A DNA stretch of 62,211 nucleotides from CAVRUZ01 sp963724495 (GCA_963724495.1 CAVRUZ010000012.1:1-62211); one strand, 5' to 3'; positions 43,940 to 52,881 are shown, counted from the first letter of the stretch. Translations and numbers: made by a program. The notes: generated from the letters alone by a model not told the origin.

Positions 43940-46603
43940 TCACCCGACCCCGACAGGTTGCAGGTCGGACTCGGGTGCGAACAGGTGCTGGACGAAGTCG
44001 ACGCCGGCCGCAGGCAACGGCGGAGCGATCCGCCGATGGCCCGGTGTGGTGTTGAGCACGTCGCGCAGGCCCGGGTGCCAGTCGGCGTCGAACCGCACCT
44101 TGGCCAGCCGGCCATAGGCATCGCGGTAGAGGAACTCGCCCACGCGCGCGGAGTCGAGTGCCTGCCCGGGCGCCGGTCGCGGCGACAGCCCTGCCACCAC
44201 GCGGGCGTACTCGACCGGGGCCCGCAGGAGGTTCTGCGTCGCCAGCCCGGCCACCTTCATGTCCTCGAGCCGGCCGACGAGAGCGCCGCCGATCAGCGAC
44301 TCGACGGTGCCGACCCCGAGTACGTCGGCCGGGTGCTGCGAAGCCGCGTACACAGCGGTGTCCCACTTGCGCGAGTCCCGTGAGAGGCGGACGAACAGAG
44401 CCCGTCCGGAACCCCACGACCCCATGAAGTGGTTCTCGTCGAGAAAGATGTTCTTGCGCTGATGCATCGGCCGGCCGTAGATGAATCGCGTGGTGTAGAA
44501 GGCGGCCAGGTGCAGCAAGGGCAACGTGTAGCGCTGCTCGGTCGACCACTCGCGAGGATCACTGTCCGATGGCGGCGGTACCAGGCCGGGCATCGTGATG
44601 ACCACGAGCGTCTTGTCCTCGGACCGTTCCAGCGGCAGGTCTTGTACGTCGCCAGGAAAGATCAACTCACCGAGGGGATACTCTGCCGCGTCGGCCAGCA
44701 ACCCCGCGATCTCGGTGGCGGTGTCCGAGCCCTGACGGTGCAGGATCTCCAGCAGGTTGCGTGGATTCGCCGTGGCCGCACCGCCGAGCTGGCGCACGGC
44801 GTCGCGCAGTGCTCGGTCGGTGCCGTGGTCACTGAGCATCGCCGACGGGAGCAGCATCCGGCAGGTGTCGAACGTCAGCTGCTGACGCTCGGAACGTGCC
44901 CGCCGGATAGCCCGTTCGAACTCCCGCTCGGCGGTCTCACCGGTGAACTCGTGCCGGCCTGGATCAGGGATCAGCTGTGGCGGGGACAGCGTCCCGGGGT
45001 CGGCATTGGTGAGGTTGAACAGACGCGAGTGCGGAGCCAGCTCCGGCATCTCGCAGAGCCGGCCGAGCGGCCCCGAGGGATCCAGCACGGCGGTCGGCTG
45101 GCCGCGCTTGACGCCGTGGTAGGCCAAGAGACCGATGGCGTGGCTCTTGCCTCCGCCAGGCTCGGCGACGATCGGCACCAGGCCGGGAGTGTTGAGGACC
45201 TCCATCGGGAAGTGACCGTCGTGCTGGAAGGCCCGCCTGGCCGTGGAGACCGTGTAGCCGATGTAGGGGCCTGTCGGCGTCCCGACATTGGAGCTGATGT
45301 GCGGGAGCGAGGCTGCCAGGTAGGGCATGGACATCCGTCGCTGGTAGCCCGTGACCGACCAGGGTTCGCCCGGGATGAACTCACGCAGGCTCTCGCGCTG
45401 GCCCTTGGCGTGCACGACCTCGATCGAGTGGCGTTCGCCGTAGGCGTCGACCAGGGCACGGGCATTCGCCAAGCACTGTTCGCGATTCTCAGCAAAGACC
45501 GCCAGGCGGATCGGTCCGGAGAACCTGACGGCCACTCGTGGCTCGCCCTCGGTGACCTCGTCATACGTCTCGACAGCATGTCGCCTGCCCCGCGCGACTG
45601 CTGGTGGCGGCTCCATGTCGTGCTCGTCGCGGTAGTGCCGCTCGATGTTGATCGCCCGGTCCAGTTCGAACTTCGCGGCCGCGGTCATGTCCCGCCCGCG
45701 GATGAGCGATCCGGATACCACCCACTCCACCGGGAATGGCAGCTTGTCGGCGGCGAGCATCCACGGGTCGCGGCCGTCCTCGGGGAACCGCCGGTCCGGC
45801 ATCCGGCCCATCGACAACACGGCCACGTGCCGGACGATCTCCTGCTCGGCCACCAACGCCCGGACCGTGACCGTGTCGCCCAGCGGGGACGACGACCAGG
45901 TGACGGGATCTGTGAAGCAGTACAGGTCATCCTCGTCCCACACTCGGCCGGCGACCCCCGCGTGGACGGGCACGGGCATGCCCATCGCGATCGACCGATG
46001 CATCAACCAGGCCATCTGTCGGGGCGAGAGCGGACGCGCATCGAGACCGCCGCCGGTCATGTGCTCGTTCAACGCCTGCAGATCGTCGATCAGAGCCGCG
46101 AGCGGGCCGGACGGCTTGTTCGCGACCGGGGCGGCGAGAGCCTTGAGCACCGCCGGCTTGGGCGCCGGCCCGACATGCACCCCGAGGGCCGCCACCTTCT
46201 CGTCGAGCAGGGACGACTTGAGCCGCACCTGCTGATCGGTGAGGTAGGAGTCGAAGCCGTAGGCACCGGCCACGTCGGGCAGCGGCTGGGGTGTCTCGAG
46301 GTCAAGCGTGCGTGCGAACTCGAAGGCAGGGTAGGGCTTGGTGGTCGTGCGCAGCTTGATCGCTCGCCCGGCAAGCCCCGCGAGCCGGTTGACCAACTGG
46401 TCCCAGACAGCGAGCCGCTGATCGTCTGACGTGAACGCCCAGGGGACGCTGCCGAGGCCGTACCAGGCCCAGAGGTGGCCGCCCGTGACCTGTAGATGAC
46501 CGACGATCGCCTTGGTGGACAAGTCGAGGTGGCCGACGCGCTCGCCGCCAAGCAACCGGCCCAGTCCTGCGAGTGTGGGAAGTCGTCCGCGCTCCCGGGT
46601 CAT
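43940..46603 (-). CDS. VirB4/TraC-type T4SS ATPase
   Basis: ATG 46603 overlaps the stop of the PrgI-like gene by 4 nt. The 887-residue protein has an N-terminal VirB4 region (LDLSTKAIVGHLQVTGGHLW, FEFARTLDLETPQPLPDVAG). The C-terminal P-loop ATPase has Walker A AEPGGGKSHAIGLLAY, Walker B KNIFLDENHFM and the sensor-like AVYAASQHPADVLG. It energises assembly or substrate transfer through the channel. A longer frame to 46801 has no ribosome site and covers the upstream gene. Ends 4 nt before the VirB6-like start. Confidence 0.88.
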   Translation of the reverse strand: MTRERGRLPTLAGLGRLLGGERVGHLDLSTKAIVGHLQVTGGHLWAWYGLGSVPWAFTSDDQRLAVWDQLVNRLAGLAGRAIKLRTTTKPYPAFEFARTLDLETPQPLPDVAGAYGFDSYLTDQQVRLKSSLLDEKVAALGVHVGPAPKPAVLKALAAPVANKPSGPLAALIDDLQALNEHMTGGGLDARPLSPRQMAWLMHRSIAMGMPVPVHAGVAGRVWDEDDLYCFTDPVTWSSSPLGDTVTVRALVAEQEIVRHVAVLSMGRMPDRRFPEDGRDPWMLAADKLPFPVEWVVSGSLIRGRDMTAAAKFELDRAINIERHYRDEHDMEPPPAVARGRRHAVETYDEVTEGEPRVAVRFSGPIRLAVFAENREQCLANARALVDAYGERHSIEVVHAKGQRESLREFIPGEPWSVTGYQRRMSMPYLAASLPHISSNVGTPTGPYIGYTVSTARRAFQHDGHFPMEVLNTPGLVPIVAEPGGGKSHAIGLLAYHGVKRGQPTAVLDPSGPLGRLCEMPELAPHSRLFNLTNADPGTLSPPQLIPDPGRHEFTGETAEREFERAIRRARSERQQLTFDTCRMLLPSAMLSDHGTDRALRDAVRQLGGAATANPRNLLEILHRQGSDTATEIAGLLADAAEYPLGELIFPGDVQDLPLERSEDKTLVVITMPGLVPPPSDSDPREWSTEQRYTLPLLHLAAFYTTRFIYGRPMHQRKNIFLDENHFMGSWGSGRALFVRLSRDSRKWDTAVYAASQHPADVLGVGTVESLIGGALVGRLEDMKVAGLATQNLLRAPVEYARVVAGLSPRPAPGQALDSARVGEFLYRDAYGRLAKVRFDADWHPGLRDVLNTTPGHRRIAPPLPAAGVDFVQHLFAPESDLQPVGVG

Positions 46604-47070
46604 TTCGCAGCCGCCCGGATTTCGCGGCTCCGATCCTCGATGCTGAGCGGAACCGGCCCCTTGCGCGAGGCACCCCAGATCTCGTTCTGAGCCCACCGGC
46701 CCAGCTCCTGCGGGACACCTGGCGCTGCCAGGCGTACGGACGTGGATGGCCTGGGCCGACTCGAACGGCGCCACTCGCCGAGCACCGTGCGCCGCCACCA
46801 CCTCAAGGGCTGGTCATAGTTGGTGCGGGCGACGGCCGCACCGGCAAGCCGCACACCAAGTACCGCTCCCGCGCCGATGCCGAAGACGACTGCGATCACA
46901 TGGTCGACCGGCCAGAGAGCTAGCAAGAGGACCGCACTGCAGACGGTGACCAGCAGCAGGCACAGCGACCACTGCACGTACGTCCACTCCCACGACAGGG
47001 TCTTGCCCCGCGGGCCGAGCCAGACAGCTCTCAGCCGGCGCGGCGTGTCGTCCGTCCGGATCTCCGGCAC
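46600..47070 (-). CDS. PrgI/TcpE-like small membrane protein
   Basis: A 156-residue protein with two adjacent hydrophobic segments (VQWSLCLLLVTVCSAVLLLA and VIAVVFGIGAGAVLGVRLAG) and a basic cytoplasmic C-terminus. Small two-TM proteins in this exact place, directly before a VirB4 ATPase, correspond to PrgI/TcpE/VirB3. The stop overlaps the VirB4 start (ATGA). The gene begins 15 bp after the pilin-like gene. Confidence 0.75.
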   Translation of the reverse strand: MPEIRTDDTPRRLRAVWLGPRGKTLSWEWTYVQWSLCLLLVTVCSAVLLLALWPVDHVIAVVFGIGAGAVLGVRLAGAAVARTNYDQPLRWWRRTVLGEWRRSSRPRPSTSVRLAAPGVPQELGRWAQNEIWGASRKGPVPLSIEDRSREIRAAAK

Positions 47071-47085
47071 GTATCTGAGCCGGAC

Positions 47086-47316
47086 CTAGTCGATCTGGAA
47101 CAGGGTCTGTATGAGGTTCGACCCGAAGGCGACCAGTGCGAACGACCCCGCGCCCAGGGCGACCAGCACGATCCCGGCCATCGAGTTCACTCCGACCCGG
47201 GCGGTGTCGGAGTACTGCGCCCGTCTGGAGCTCGAGATGACCTGTAGCCCAACGAAGAGCAACGCGATCCCCACGAGGGAGATCAGGATCTTGATGATGG
47301 CCTCGGTATTGATCAC
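47086..47316 (-). CDS. Pilin/TrbC-like two-TM protein
   Basis: GTG 47316 with GGAGGGCGGGGAAG upstream gives 76 residues. They form two hydrophobic helices (IIKILISLVGIALLFVGLQV and SMAGIVLVALGAGSFALVAF) joined by a short polar loop, SSSRRAQYSDTARVG. This is the shape of VirB2/TrbC-type or actinobacterial T4SS small proteins. It is the first gene of the secretion operon, so the promoter should lie in 47320-47500. A longer frame to 47358 lacks a ribosome site. Confidence 0.7.
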   Translation of the reverse strand: MINTEAIIKILISLVGIALLFVGLQVISSSRRAQYSDTARVGVNSMAGIVLVALGAGSFALVAFGSNLIQTLFQID

Positions 47317-47338
47317 GACTTCCCCGCCCTCCCAGTGA

Positions 47339-47764
47339 CCGCCTGGGGAGGCGGCCACGCCTTCCGTGTGGGTGACACGGTTTCAGCCCTGACGGTCGAT
47401 TTGTCGGTGCCGCGCCGTGTCGAATGACATGGATGTAACTTGCTGCACGTAAATGGTGCCGCTTGTCACCGACAACGAGGGTTCACCTGAAACTGAATCT
47501 CCACGGCACGAGACCGCTGGCCTCCGCGAAGGCTCCCGGCCAGTCATTCGCCTGCTGGTGGTCGTCGGCACCGGGAGCGGCCGAGCAGAACTGGCCACCA
47601 GTCGCCCGGATCCGTCCCGGAGACGCCGATTCGCGGATCTGGTGGCCACTAATGCTCGGGCAGGCCAGGCACCCGTCGGCGCCAGGGTCAACGTCGTGTT
47701 TCGCCAGCCCTGGTTGCAGATCCAGCCCCAACGGACTGTCGGTGGTCACCTCTAGGGTCAACTC
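47339..47764. other. Divergent intergenic region with two inverted repeats
   Basis: There is no convincing gene. CCGCCT-GGGG-AGGCGG (47339-47354) is a small hairpin just upstream of the secretion operon. TGGCCACCAG (47592-47601) and CTGGTGGCCA (47639-47648) form a 10-nt perfect inverted repeat with a 37-nt loop, about 115 bp before the DUF222-HNH gene. The region should contain promoters for both directions. Confidence 0.4.
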
Positions 47765-49099
47765 ATGACCAGCACCTCCACCCTCACCCGCGTGCCCCTT
47801 CGCGAGGTGGCCGAGCGGGTGAACGAGGTGCTGGACAACGTCGACTACGACGGCCTCGCGTTCGTGAGCGATGCCGACCTGCTGGACTCCGTCGCCGGGA
47901 GCATCGCCGCACTGGCGAAGCTGCAGGCAGTGATGCTGACCCAGCTTGGACAGGCGGACCACCGCGGATCCACCGACGTCCGCCACGGGGTTCGTACCCC
48001 GGCGTGGCTGACCCACGGGTTGCACAGCCACTCCCTCGAACGGGCCCGCGACGTGGTCCGCCAGGCGAGGGCGATGCAGGAGCGGTTTCCGCAGACACGC
48101 GACGCGATGCGCGCCGGTCAGATCTCGGTCGAGCAGGGAGAGGCTGTCGTCTCGACGCTGGGAAAGCTGCCGGCCGAGCTCGACGCAACGACCATGGCCG
48201 AGGCGGAGCAGACCATCTTGGGCTTCACGGACTCGCACAACCCCACCGACCTGCGGCGGCTGGCCCACCACCTGGTCGATGTCGTGGCACCCGAGATCGG
48301 AGAGGCAGAGACGGCCAAGGCCCTCGAGCGGCTGGAAGCGCGGGCGCAGGACAAGCGCTCACTGTTCTTCTGGGACGACGCCAACGGCGGCGTCGGGATG
48401 AGTGGCTGTCCTGCCCCCGGTGCCTGGCGCCCAACTGCGCGACGTGATCGCCGCCATCACAGCCCGGCCGCGTCCCAGCGGCGAGGATCCAGATGGCGAC
48501 GACCGCTCCGCGCCGCAGAAGCGGGCCGATGCGCTGGCTGAGGTGGTCGAGGTCTACGTGCGGAGCGGGGACGCCCCGATCTTCGGCGGTGACCACGTCC
48601 GTGTGGCGCGTCACCGTCGACTACCAAACGCTGTGTGGCGCTCTCGGCCACGCCACCCTTGCCGACGGGTCACCGATCAGCGCGGGTGAGGCTCGCCGAC
48701 TCGCGTGCGACGCCGCGATCCTGCCGGCGGTCCTCGGGAGTAAACAGCATTCCTCTCGACGTCGGCCAGCAGCGGCGGCTCTTCAGCCAGGAGTTGCGGC
48801 AGGCGCTCGTACTGCGCGATCGGGGCTGCTGCTTTCCGGGCTGCGAGGCGCCACCGTCGGCTTGCGAGGGCCACCACATCCAACCCTGGTGGGACAACGG
48901 GCCTACCGCGCTGCACAACGGGGCACTCGTCTGCCCGTATCACCATCGACTCGTCGAGCCGGATCCACGCATACCGCCCGACATGCGATGGCAGCTCAGC
49001 CTCGACGCACGGGGGCTGCCCAGAGTCAGACCGCCTGTCTACATCGATCCCCATCGAACGCACCGCCAGCACGCCCGCTACAGCGCTCGCCGCTGCTGA
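47765..49099 (+). pseudogene. DUF222-HNH endonuclease (13E12-type), three frameshifts
   Basis: The N-terminal DUF222 domain (VAERVNEVLDNVDYDGLAFV, LAKLQAVMLTQLGQADHRGS, RTPAWLTHGLHSHSLERARD) is in frame from ATG 47765 to about 48400. Slips near 48400, 48600 and 48740 lead through LRDVIAAITARPRPSGEDPD and LCGALGHATLADGSPISAGE to the HNH nuclease (RGCCFPGCEAPPSACEGHHI, ALHNGALVCPYHHRLVEPDP), ending at 49099. The rejoined length of ~445 residues is normal. These genes are numerous and repeat-like in actinobacteria; many copies are inactive. Confidence 0.8.
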
Positions 49100-49134
49100 G
49101 TTGGCGCTGGACGCACGGTGTTAGCGTCGCCGAG

Positions 49135-49590
49135 ATGACGTCCCAGCCCGAACCGTCTCCCAAGGTGCTGACGATTGCCGCCGCCCGTACGGCGGTGGTG
49201 CGCGAGACGACGACGTGGGCCGAGTTCCCGCAAGCCTGGAAGAGAATGCTCGACCTGGTGCACAGCTGCACCGATGCCACCCACCGTCCCGGTCGCAACG
49301 TCATGCTGTACCTGGATTCGACTCCGTCGGTCGAAGTGGGCGTCGAGTTGCTCGGACCCCTGAACCTGCGCGAGCCGGTGGTCGAGTCGGAACTACCCGC
49401 GGGGACCGTGGCCTACCTGTTGCACGTGGGCGACTACGCGGCCATCGGTCAGAGCCACGACCGTCTCGTGGCCTGGTGCGACGAGCAGGGACTGCACCGG
49501 GCCGGCCCGCTCTGGGAGGTCTACGGGCACATGCGGGAGGGCGTCGAGCCGACTGTGGAGATCTACCACCTGCTGTCGACCACGGACTGA
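49135..49590 (+). CDS. GyrI-like small-molecule-binding protein
   Basis: ATG 49135 gives 151 residues. The order TIAAARTAVVRETTTWAEFP, WKRMLDLVHSC, RNVMLYLDSTPSVEVGVELL, LPAGTVAYLLHVGDYAAIGQ and LWEVYGHMREGVEPTVEIYH matches the GyrI/AraC-effector-binding (SOUL-like) fold. No DNA-binding domain is attached. It converges on the AraC gene with only 4 nt between stop codons. Confidence 0.8.
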   Translation: MTSQPEPSPKVLTIAAARTAVVRETTTWAEFPQAWKRMLDLVHSCTDATHRPGRNVMLYLDSTPSVEVGVELLGPLNLREPVVESELPAGTVAYLLHVGDYAAIGQSHDRLVAWCDEQGLHRAGPLWEVYGHMREGVEPTVEIYHLLSTTD

Positions 49591-49602
49591 CCGATCAGTC
49601 CG
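49583..49602. terminator. Bidirectional hairpin between convergent stop codons
   Basis: CGGACTGA-CCGA-TCAGTCCG forms a perfect 8-bp stem with a 4-nt loop. The stop codons of both converging genes lie in its arms, so it can act for both directions. There is no U tract, as is usual in high-GC actinobacteria. Confidence 0.55.
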
Positions 49603-50521
49603 GGCCCTGCCGCCGGTAGGCCGTGGGCGCCAGGCCGAACTCCGCGCGGAAGCTGCGGCTGAAGTGATACTGGCTGACGAAGCCCGATGCCCTGGCCACC
49701 TCGCCGACTGATAGGCCCGTCGCCTGCAGCAGCCGGGCGGCGTGTTGGAGGCGGATGCGGCGTACCTCGCTCATCAGCGGGCGACCCCGCTGCTCGGCGA
49801 ATAGATGAGACAGCCGCGATGCCGACAGCCCGACGGCAGCCGCGAGTGTCTCGACGGTGTGCGCGGCGGACGGGTCGGCGGTAACGAGCGCGGTCACCCG
49901 TCCCACTCGTTCGTCGATGGTCGAAATCGCTCCCGACCGCCCAGCCGCGGCGAGCAGACGCAGCAAGGCGCCGATCTGCAGCACCGCGAGGTCAGCCGCA
50001 GCGCCGGCGGCGACCAGGCCACCGAGCGCATCATGGCTGCCCGCCGGCAACGGCGGCAGACCGTAGCCGGGCCAACGGGCAGCGGCGTGGACGCGGGCGA
50101 ACTGGTCTGACAGCCCCGCGACGACTGCAGCCGACAGACCCTCGATCAGGTAGGCGTCGTCCTCATGCACGAACGGTTCGAACCACGCGTGCCAGACAGG
50201 GTCCATCGGGAAGTGCGCCCACCAGAAGCGCCACGTGCGCGCCGCCGGGTCGGTCCCGTAGCGGTGCGGCACACCCGGCCCCAACAGGACAGCGGCGCCC
50301 GGCCTTGCCTGGATGCTCCGTCGGCCCTGCCGGACGTGGCCGCCGCCGGCCTCGGTCAGCATCAGCAGCCAACTGCGGGCGCCGGCTGGACGCGCCATCT
50401 GATAGCCGGCCGACTCCGCGAACCGGCCGACGATCAGCTCGCCCGCGCCGGGATCATCCGATCGACGCTCGACCCGCATCGGCGGCTGGACAGGCTTCAC
50501 GCCCTCAGCGCTCACCGGCAC
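49595..50521 (-). CDS. AraC family transcriptional regulator
   Basis: The protein has 308 residues. The N-terminal part is an AraC-type cupin sensor (SWLLMLTEAGGGHVRQGRRS, RPGAAVLLGPGVPHRYGT). The C-terminal part has two helix-turn-helix units (TVETLAAAVGLSASRLSHLF and LSVGEVARASGFVSQYHFSR then SFRAEFGLAPTAYRR). It is divergent from the PhyH oxygenase with ~110 bp between, a common arrangement in sugar or ectoine-like catabolic loci. It likely controls that gene. A start at 50479 (MRVERRSDDP) is also possible. Confidence 0.87.
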   Translation of the reverse strand: MPVSAEGVKPVQPPMRVERRSDDPGAGELIVGRFAESAGYQMARPAGARSWLLMLTEAGGGHVRQGRRSIQARPGAAVLLGPGVPHRYGTDPAARTWRFWWAHFPMDPVWHAWFEPFVHEDDAYLIEGLSAAVVAGLSDQFARVHAAARWPGYGLPPLPAGSHDALGGLVAAGAAADLAVLQIGALLRLLAAAGRSGAISTIDERVGRVTALVTADPSAAHTVETLAAAVGLSASRLSHLFAEQRGRPLMSEVRRIRLQHAARLLQATGLSVGEVARASGFVSQYHFSRSFRAEFGLAPTAYRRQGPD

Positions 50522-50633
50522 AGCGTAGGCCGTGATCCACGCTCACAAGATCGGGCGTGGCAGCAGGAACAGGCATGCCGCCAGCACAGACAGGCATTCC
50601 AGCCGACGGTGTCGGTTACCTACGCTGGGGTGC

Positions 50634-51485
50634 ATGACGGTCTACACCGAAGCCCCACGCACGCGCACCGACCATGGCCGGACCGGTCCGCTGCCAGAAA
50701 CCGAGGTCCGGCGGTTCGACATCGACGGCTTCAGCGTGGCCCGTGGTCTGGTGCCCCCGGCCGAGGTGGATCGCATCCGCGACGAGTTCATGGGGATCGC
50801 GGCCAGGGGCACGCTGCCGGGGTACTTCGAACCCCAGCCGACCGACCCGGAGCATCCCGACCCGCTGAAGACGTACCCGCGGATCATCATGCCGCACGAG
50901 TTTTCCCAGCTGTCGCACGACTATCTGATCGACGCCCGCATCACCGGCATCGTCGCGCAGCTGCTCGGCGAGGAGCCGATCTGCTGCCAGACGATGTTCT
51001 ATTACAAGCCGCCGGGAGCACGCGGCCAGTGGCTGCACCAGGACAACTTCTACCTACGGGTGGAGCCAGGTACCTGCATCGCGGCCTGGATGGCGGTCGA
51101 CCAGATCGACCGCGCGAACGGTGGTCTGGAAGTGGTGCCCGGCACGCACGCGATGGGGATCTTCTGCCCCGAGGAGGCCGACCCCGACCAGTCGTTCACC
51201 AAGGAGTTCGTGCCGCCGCCGCCAGGGCTCGAGGCGGTGCCGGTGGACATGGATCCCGGCGACGTCCTGTTCTTCAACGGCAGCCTGGTGCACGGGTCTC
51301 AGCCCAACACCACCACCGATCGCTTCCGCCGCTCGTTCATCAGCCACTACGCGCCGCTGTCGACAATCCGCAAGCACCAGACGTACAAGGCGTTCCGCCT
51401 CGACGGCACTCCGGTCGAACTGCCGGAAGCCGAGGGCGGCGGACCGTGCGGCACCGAGTTCGACGACGCGCCCGGCTACCACTGA
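50634..51485 (+). CDS. Phytanoyl-CoA dioxygenase (PhyH) family Fe(II)/2-oxoglutarate oxygenase
   Basis: ATG 50634 gives 283 residues. Iron ligands are visible as WLHQDNFYLRV (HxD) and NGSLVHGSQPN (distal His), with Arg in RFRRSFISHY for 2-oxoglutarate. VPGTHAMGIFCPEEAD and PVDMDPGDVLFFNGS are typical family blocks. It hydroxylates an unknown small molecule; the paired AraC regulator suggests an inducible catabolic substrate. Confidence 0.87.
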   Translation: MTVYTEAPRTRTDHGRTGPLPETEVRRFDIDGFSVARGLVPPAEVDRIRDEFMGIAARGTLPGYFEPQPTDPEHPDPLKTYPRIIMPHEFSQLSHDYLIDARITGIVAQLLGEEPICCQTMFYYKPPGARGQWLHQDNFYLRVEPGTCIAAWMAVDQIDRANGGLEVVPGTHAMGIFCPEEADPDQSFTKEFVPPPPGLEAVPVDMDPGDVLFFNGSLVHGSQPNTTTDRFRRSFISHYAPLSTIRKHQTYKAFRLDGTPVELPEAEGGGPCGTEFDDAPGYH

Positions 51486-51507
51486 CGCAGTTTCGGGAGC
51501 CGAGATC

Positions 51508-51723
51508 ATGACGAACCAGGTGCGGCCGGGAATCGATCACACCCGGGTTCCGTCCGCCGCGGCGATGCGTGCGCGGGACGTGTCACGTGACCCCGAGGCA
51601 GAAGCTCTGGGGCTGCGCGGTGACCTGCTTCCGCCAGAGCCGTCGGCCGAGGAACTGGCGGTCGAGCCCGCGACCGACGAGCAGGACGGGCCTCAGCCGC
51701 CCGCGGACCGCTCGGACTCGTAA
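51508..51723 (+). CDS. Small hypothetical protein following PhyH
   Basis: ATG 51508, behind GGGAG, gives 71 residues. It is acidic and polar (MRARDVSRDPEAEALGLRGD, EPSAEELAVEPATDEQDGPQ), without hydrophobic segments, and probably disordered. It lies 22 bp after PhyH in the same direction. It converges on rpiB, and the two coding regions overlap by 31 bp. The function is unknown. Confidence 0.55.
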   Translation: MTNQVRPGIDHTRVPSAAAMRARDVSRDPEAEALGLRGDLLPPEPSAEELAVEPATDEQDGPQPPADRSDS

Positions 51724-52154
51724 GCGGCCAGCTCGGCAATCCGCCGTGCGTGCCGGTCGTCTCCGGAGAACGGCGTGTCCACGAACGTGGTGACGAGGTT
51801 CACGGCTTCCTCCGAGGAATGCATGCGCGCACCGACCGACACGACATTGGCGTCGTTGTGCTGACGGGAGAGCACGGCCGTCTCGATGTTCCACGCCAGA
51901 GCAGCGCGCACTCCGTCGACCTTGTTCGCCGCGATCTGCTCGCCGTTGCCCGACCCGCCGACCACGACGCCCAACGATCCCGGTTCGGCGACGACGGCCG
52001 CCGCTGCGGCGAAACAGAACGGCGGATAGTCGTCTTCTGGATCCATGACGTGGGCGCCGTGGTCGACGACGTCATGACCGGCGGCCGTGAGCCGCTTCAC
52101 CAGTTCCGACTTGAGGTCGAACCCGGCGTGGTCGGAACCGATGTGAACGCGCAT
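51693..52154 (-). CDS. rpiB: Ribose-5-phosphate isomerase B
   Basis: ATG 52154 gives 153 residues. Signature stretches are MRVHIGSDHAGFDLKSELVK, VVGGSGNGEQIAANKVDGVR (the phosphate/active loop, with Ser where E. coli RpiB has Cys) and RQHNDANVVSVGARM. It interconverts ribose 5-phosphate and ribulose 5-phosphate in the pentose phosphate pathway. The acid-loop variant is the usual actinobacterial form. A hairpin terminator lies just upstream of its start. Confidence 0.9.
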   Translation of the reverse strand: MRVHIGSDHAGFDLKSELVKRLTAAGHDVVDHGAHVMDPEDDYPPFCFAAAAAVVAEPGSLGVVVGGSGNGEQIAANKVDGVRAALAWNIETAVLSRQHNDANVVSVGARMHSSEEAVNLVTTFVDTPFSGDDRHARRIAELAAYESERSAGG

Positions 52155-52169
52155 GCGCGCATTGAAGCA

Positions 52170-52195
52170 GGCGCGCCGGTGATGGCCGGCGCGCC
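52170..52195 (-). terminator. Strong GC hairpin after the nitroreductase gene
   Basis: GGCGCGCCGG-TGATGG-CCGGCGCGCC forms a 10-bp perfect stem. It lies 15 nt past the nitroreductase stop on the minus strand and 16 nt before the rpiB start, so it should end the nitroreductase transcript. Confidence 0.65.
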
Positions 52196-52209
52196 CGTGT
52201 CCAAGCCGC

Positions 52210-52881
52210 TCAGTTGAAGCTGGGCTTCTCGGTGCGGGTCCGCTTGAGCTCGAAGAAGCCCGGGGTCGAAGCCACCAGGACGACACCGTCGAAGAGCTTG
52301 CCGGCGTCCTCGCCCTTCGGGATGGGGGTGACGACCGGGCCGAAGAACGCGGTGCCCTCGACCTCGACCACGGGGGTGCCGACCTCCATGCCCACCTGGT
52401 CCATGCCGGCGTGGTGGCTCTTCTTCAGCGCCTCGTCGTACTCGTCGGAGTCGGCGGCCTTGATCAGGTCAGCGGGCAGGCCGACCGCCTCGAGCGCGGC
52501 GACGATCGTGTCGTCGTTGCGCTCTTCCTTGTTGTTGTGGAACCGGGTGCCGAGTTCGGTGTAGAGCCGGCCGAGGAGTTCGCTCGGGTCGTCGCCTCCG
52601 TGGTGCTGCGCGGCGGCGGTCAGCACGCGCACCGGGCGCCAGGTGAACTTGAGTCCCCGCTTGTAGTCGTCGGAGAGGTTGTCCCGGTCCTCGTTGAGGT
52701 ACCCCAGGCTCATCACGTGCCACTTCACCTGGATCGGGCGGACCTTCTCGGCCTCGAGCAGCCATCGCGAGGTGATCCACGCCCAGGGGCAGCCGGGGTC
52801 GAACCACATGTTGACCGTGGTCTTGGTGGCCTTGCCGTTGGACGTCCGGCCCGTGGTCTTGATCGCGGTAGTTGTGGTCAT
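52210..52881 (-). CDS. Mycothiol-dependent nitroreductase/DsbA-like protein (Rv2466c-like)
   Basis: From ATG 52881 the protein has ~223 residues. The thioredoxin-fold active site is FDPGCPWAWITSRWLLEAEK, where Rv2466c has CPWC. The resolving Cys is Ala here, implying a monothiol mechanism with mycothiol. Other blocks are VKWHVMSLGYLNEDRDNLSD, MEVGTPVVEVEGTAFFGPVV and a helical DsbA insertion. The cytosolic redox role is inferred from Rv2466c. ATG 52890 is an alternative start. Confidence 0.85.
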   Translation of the reverse strand: MTTTTAIKTTGRTSNGKATKTTVNMWFDPGCPWAWITSRWLLEAEKVRPIQVKWHVMSLGYLNEDRDNLSDDYKRGLKFTWRPVRVLTAAAQHHGGDDPSELLGRLYTELGTRFHNNKEERNDDTIVAALEAVGLPADLIKAADSDEYDEALKKSHHAGMDQVGMEVGTPVVEVEGTAFFGPVVTPIPKGEDAGKLFDGVVLVASTPGFFELKRTRTEKPSFN

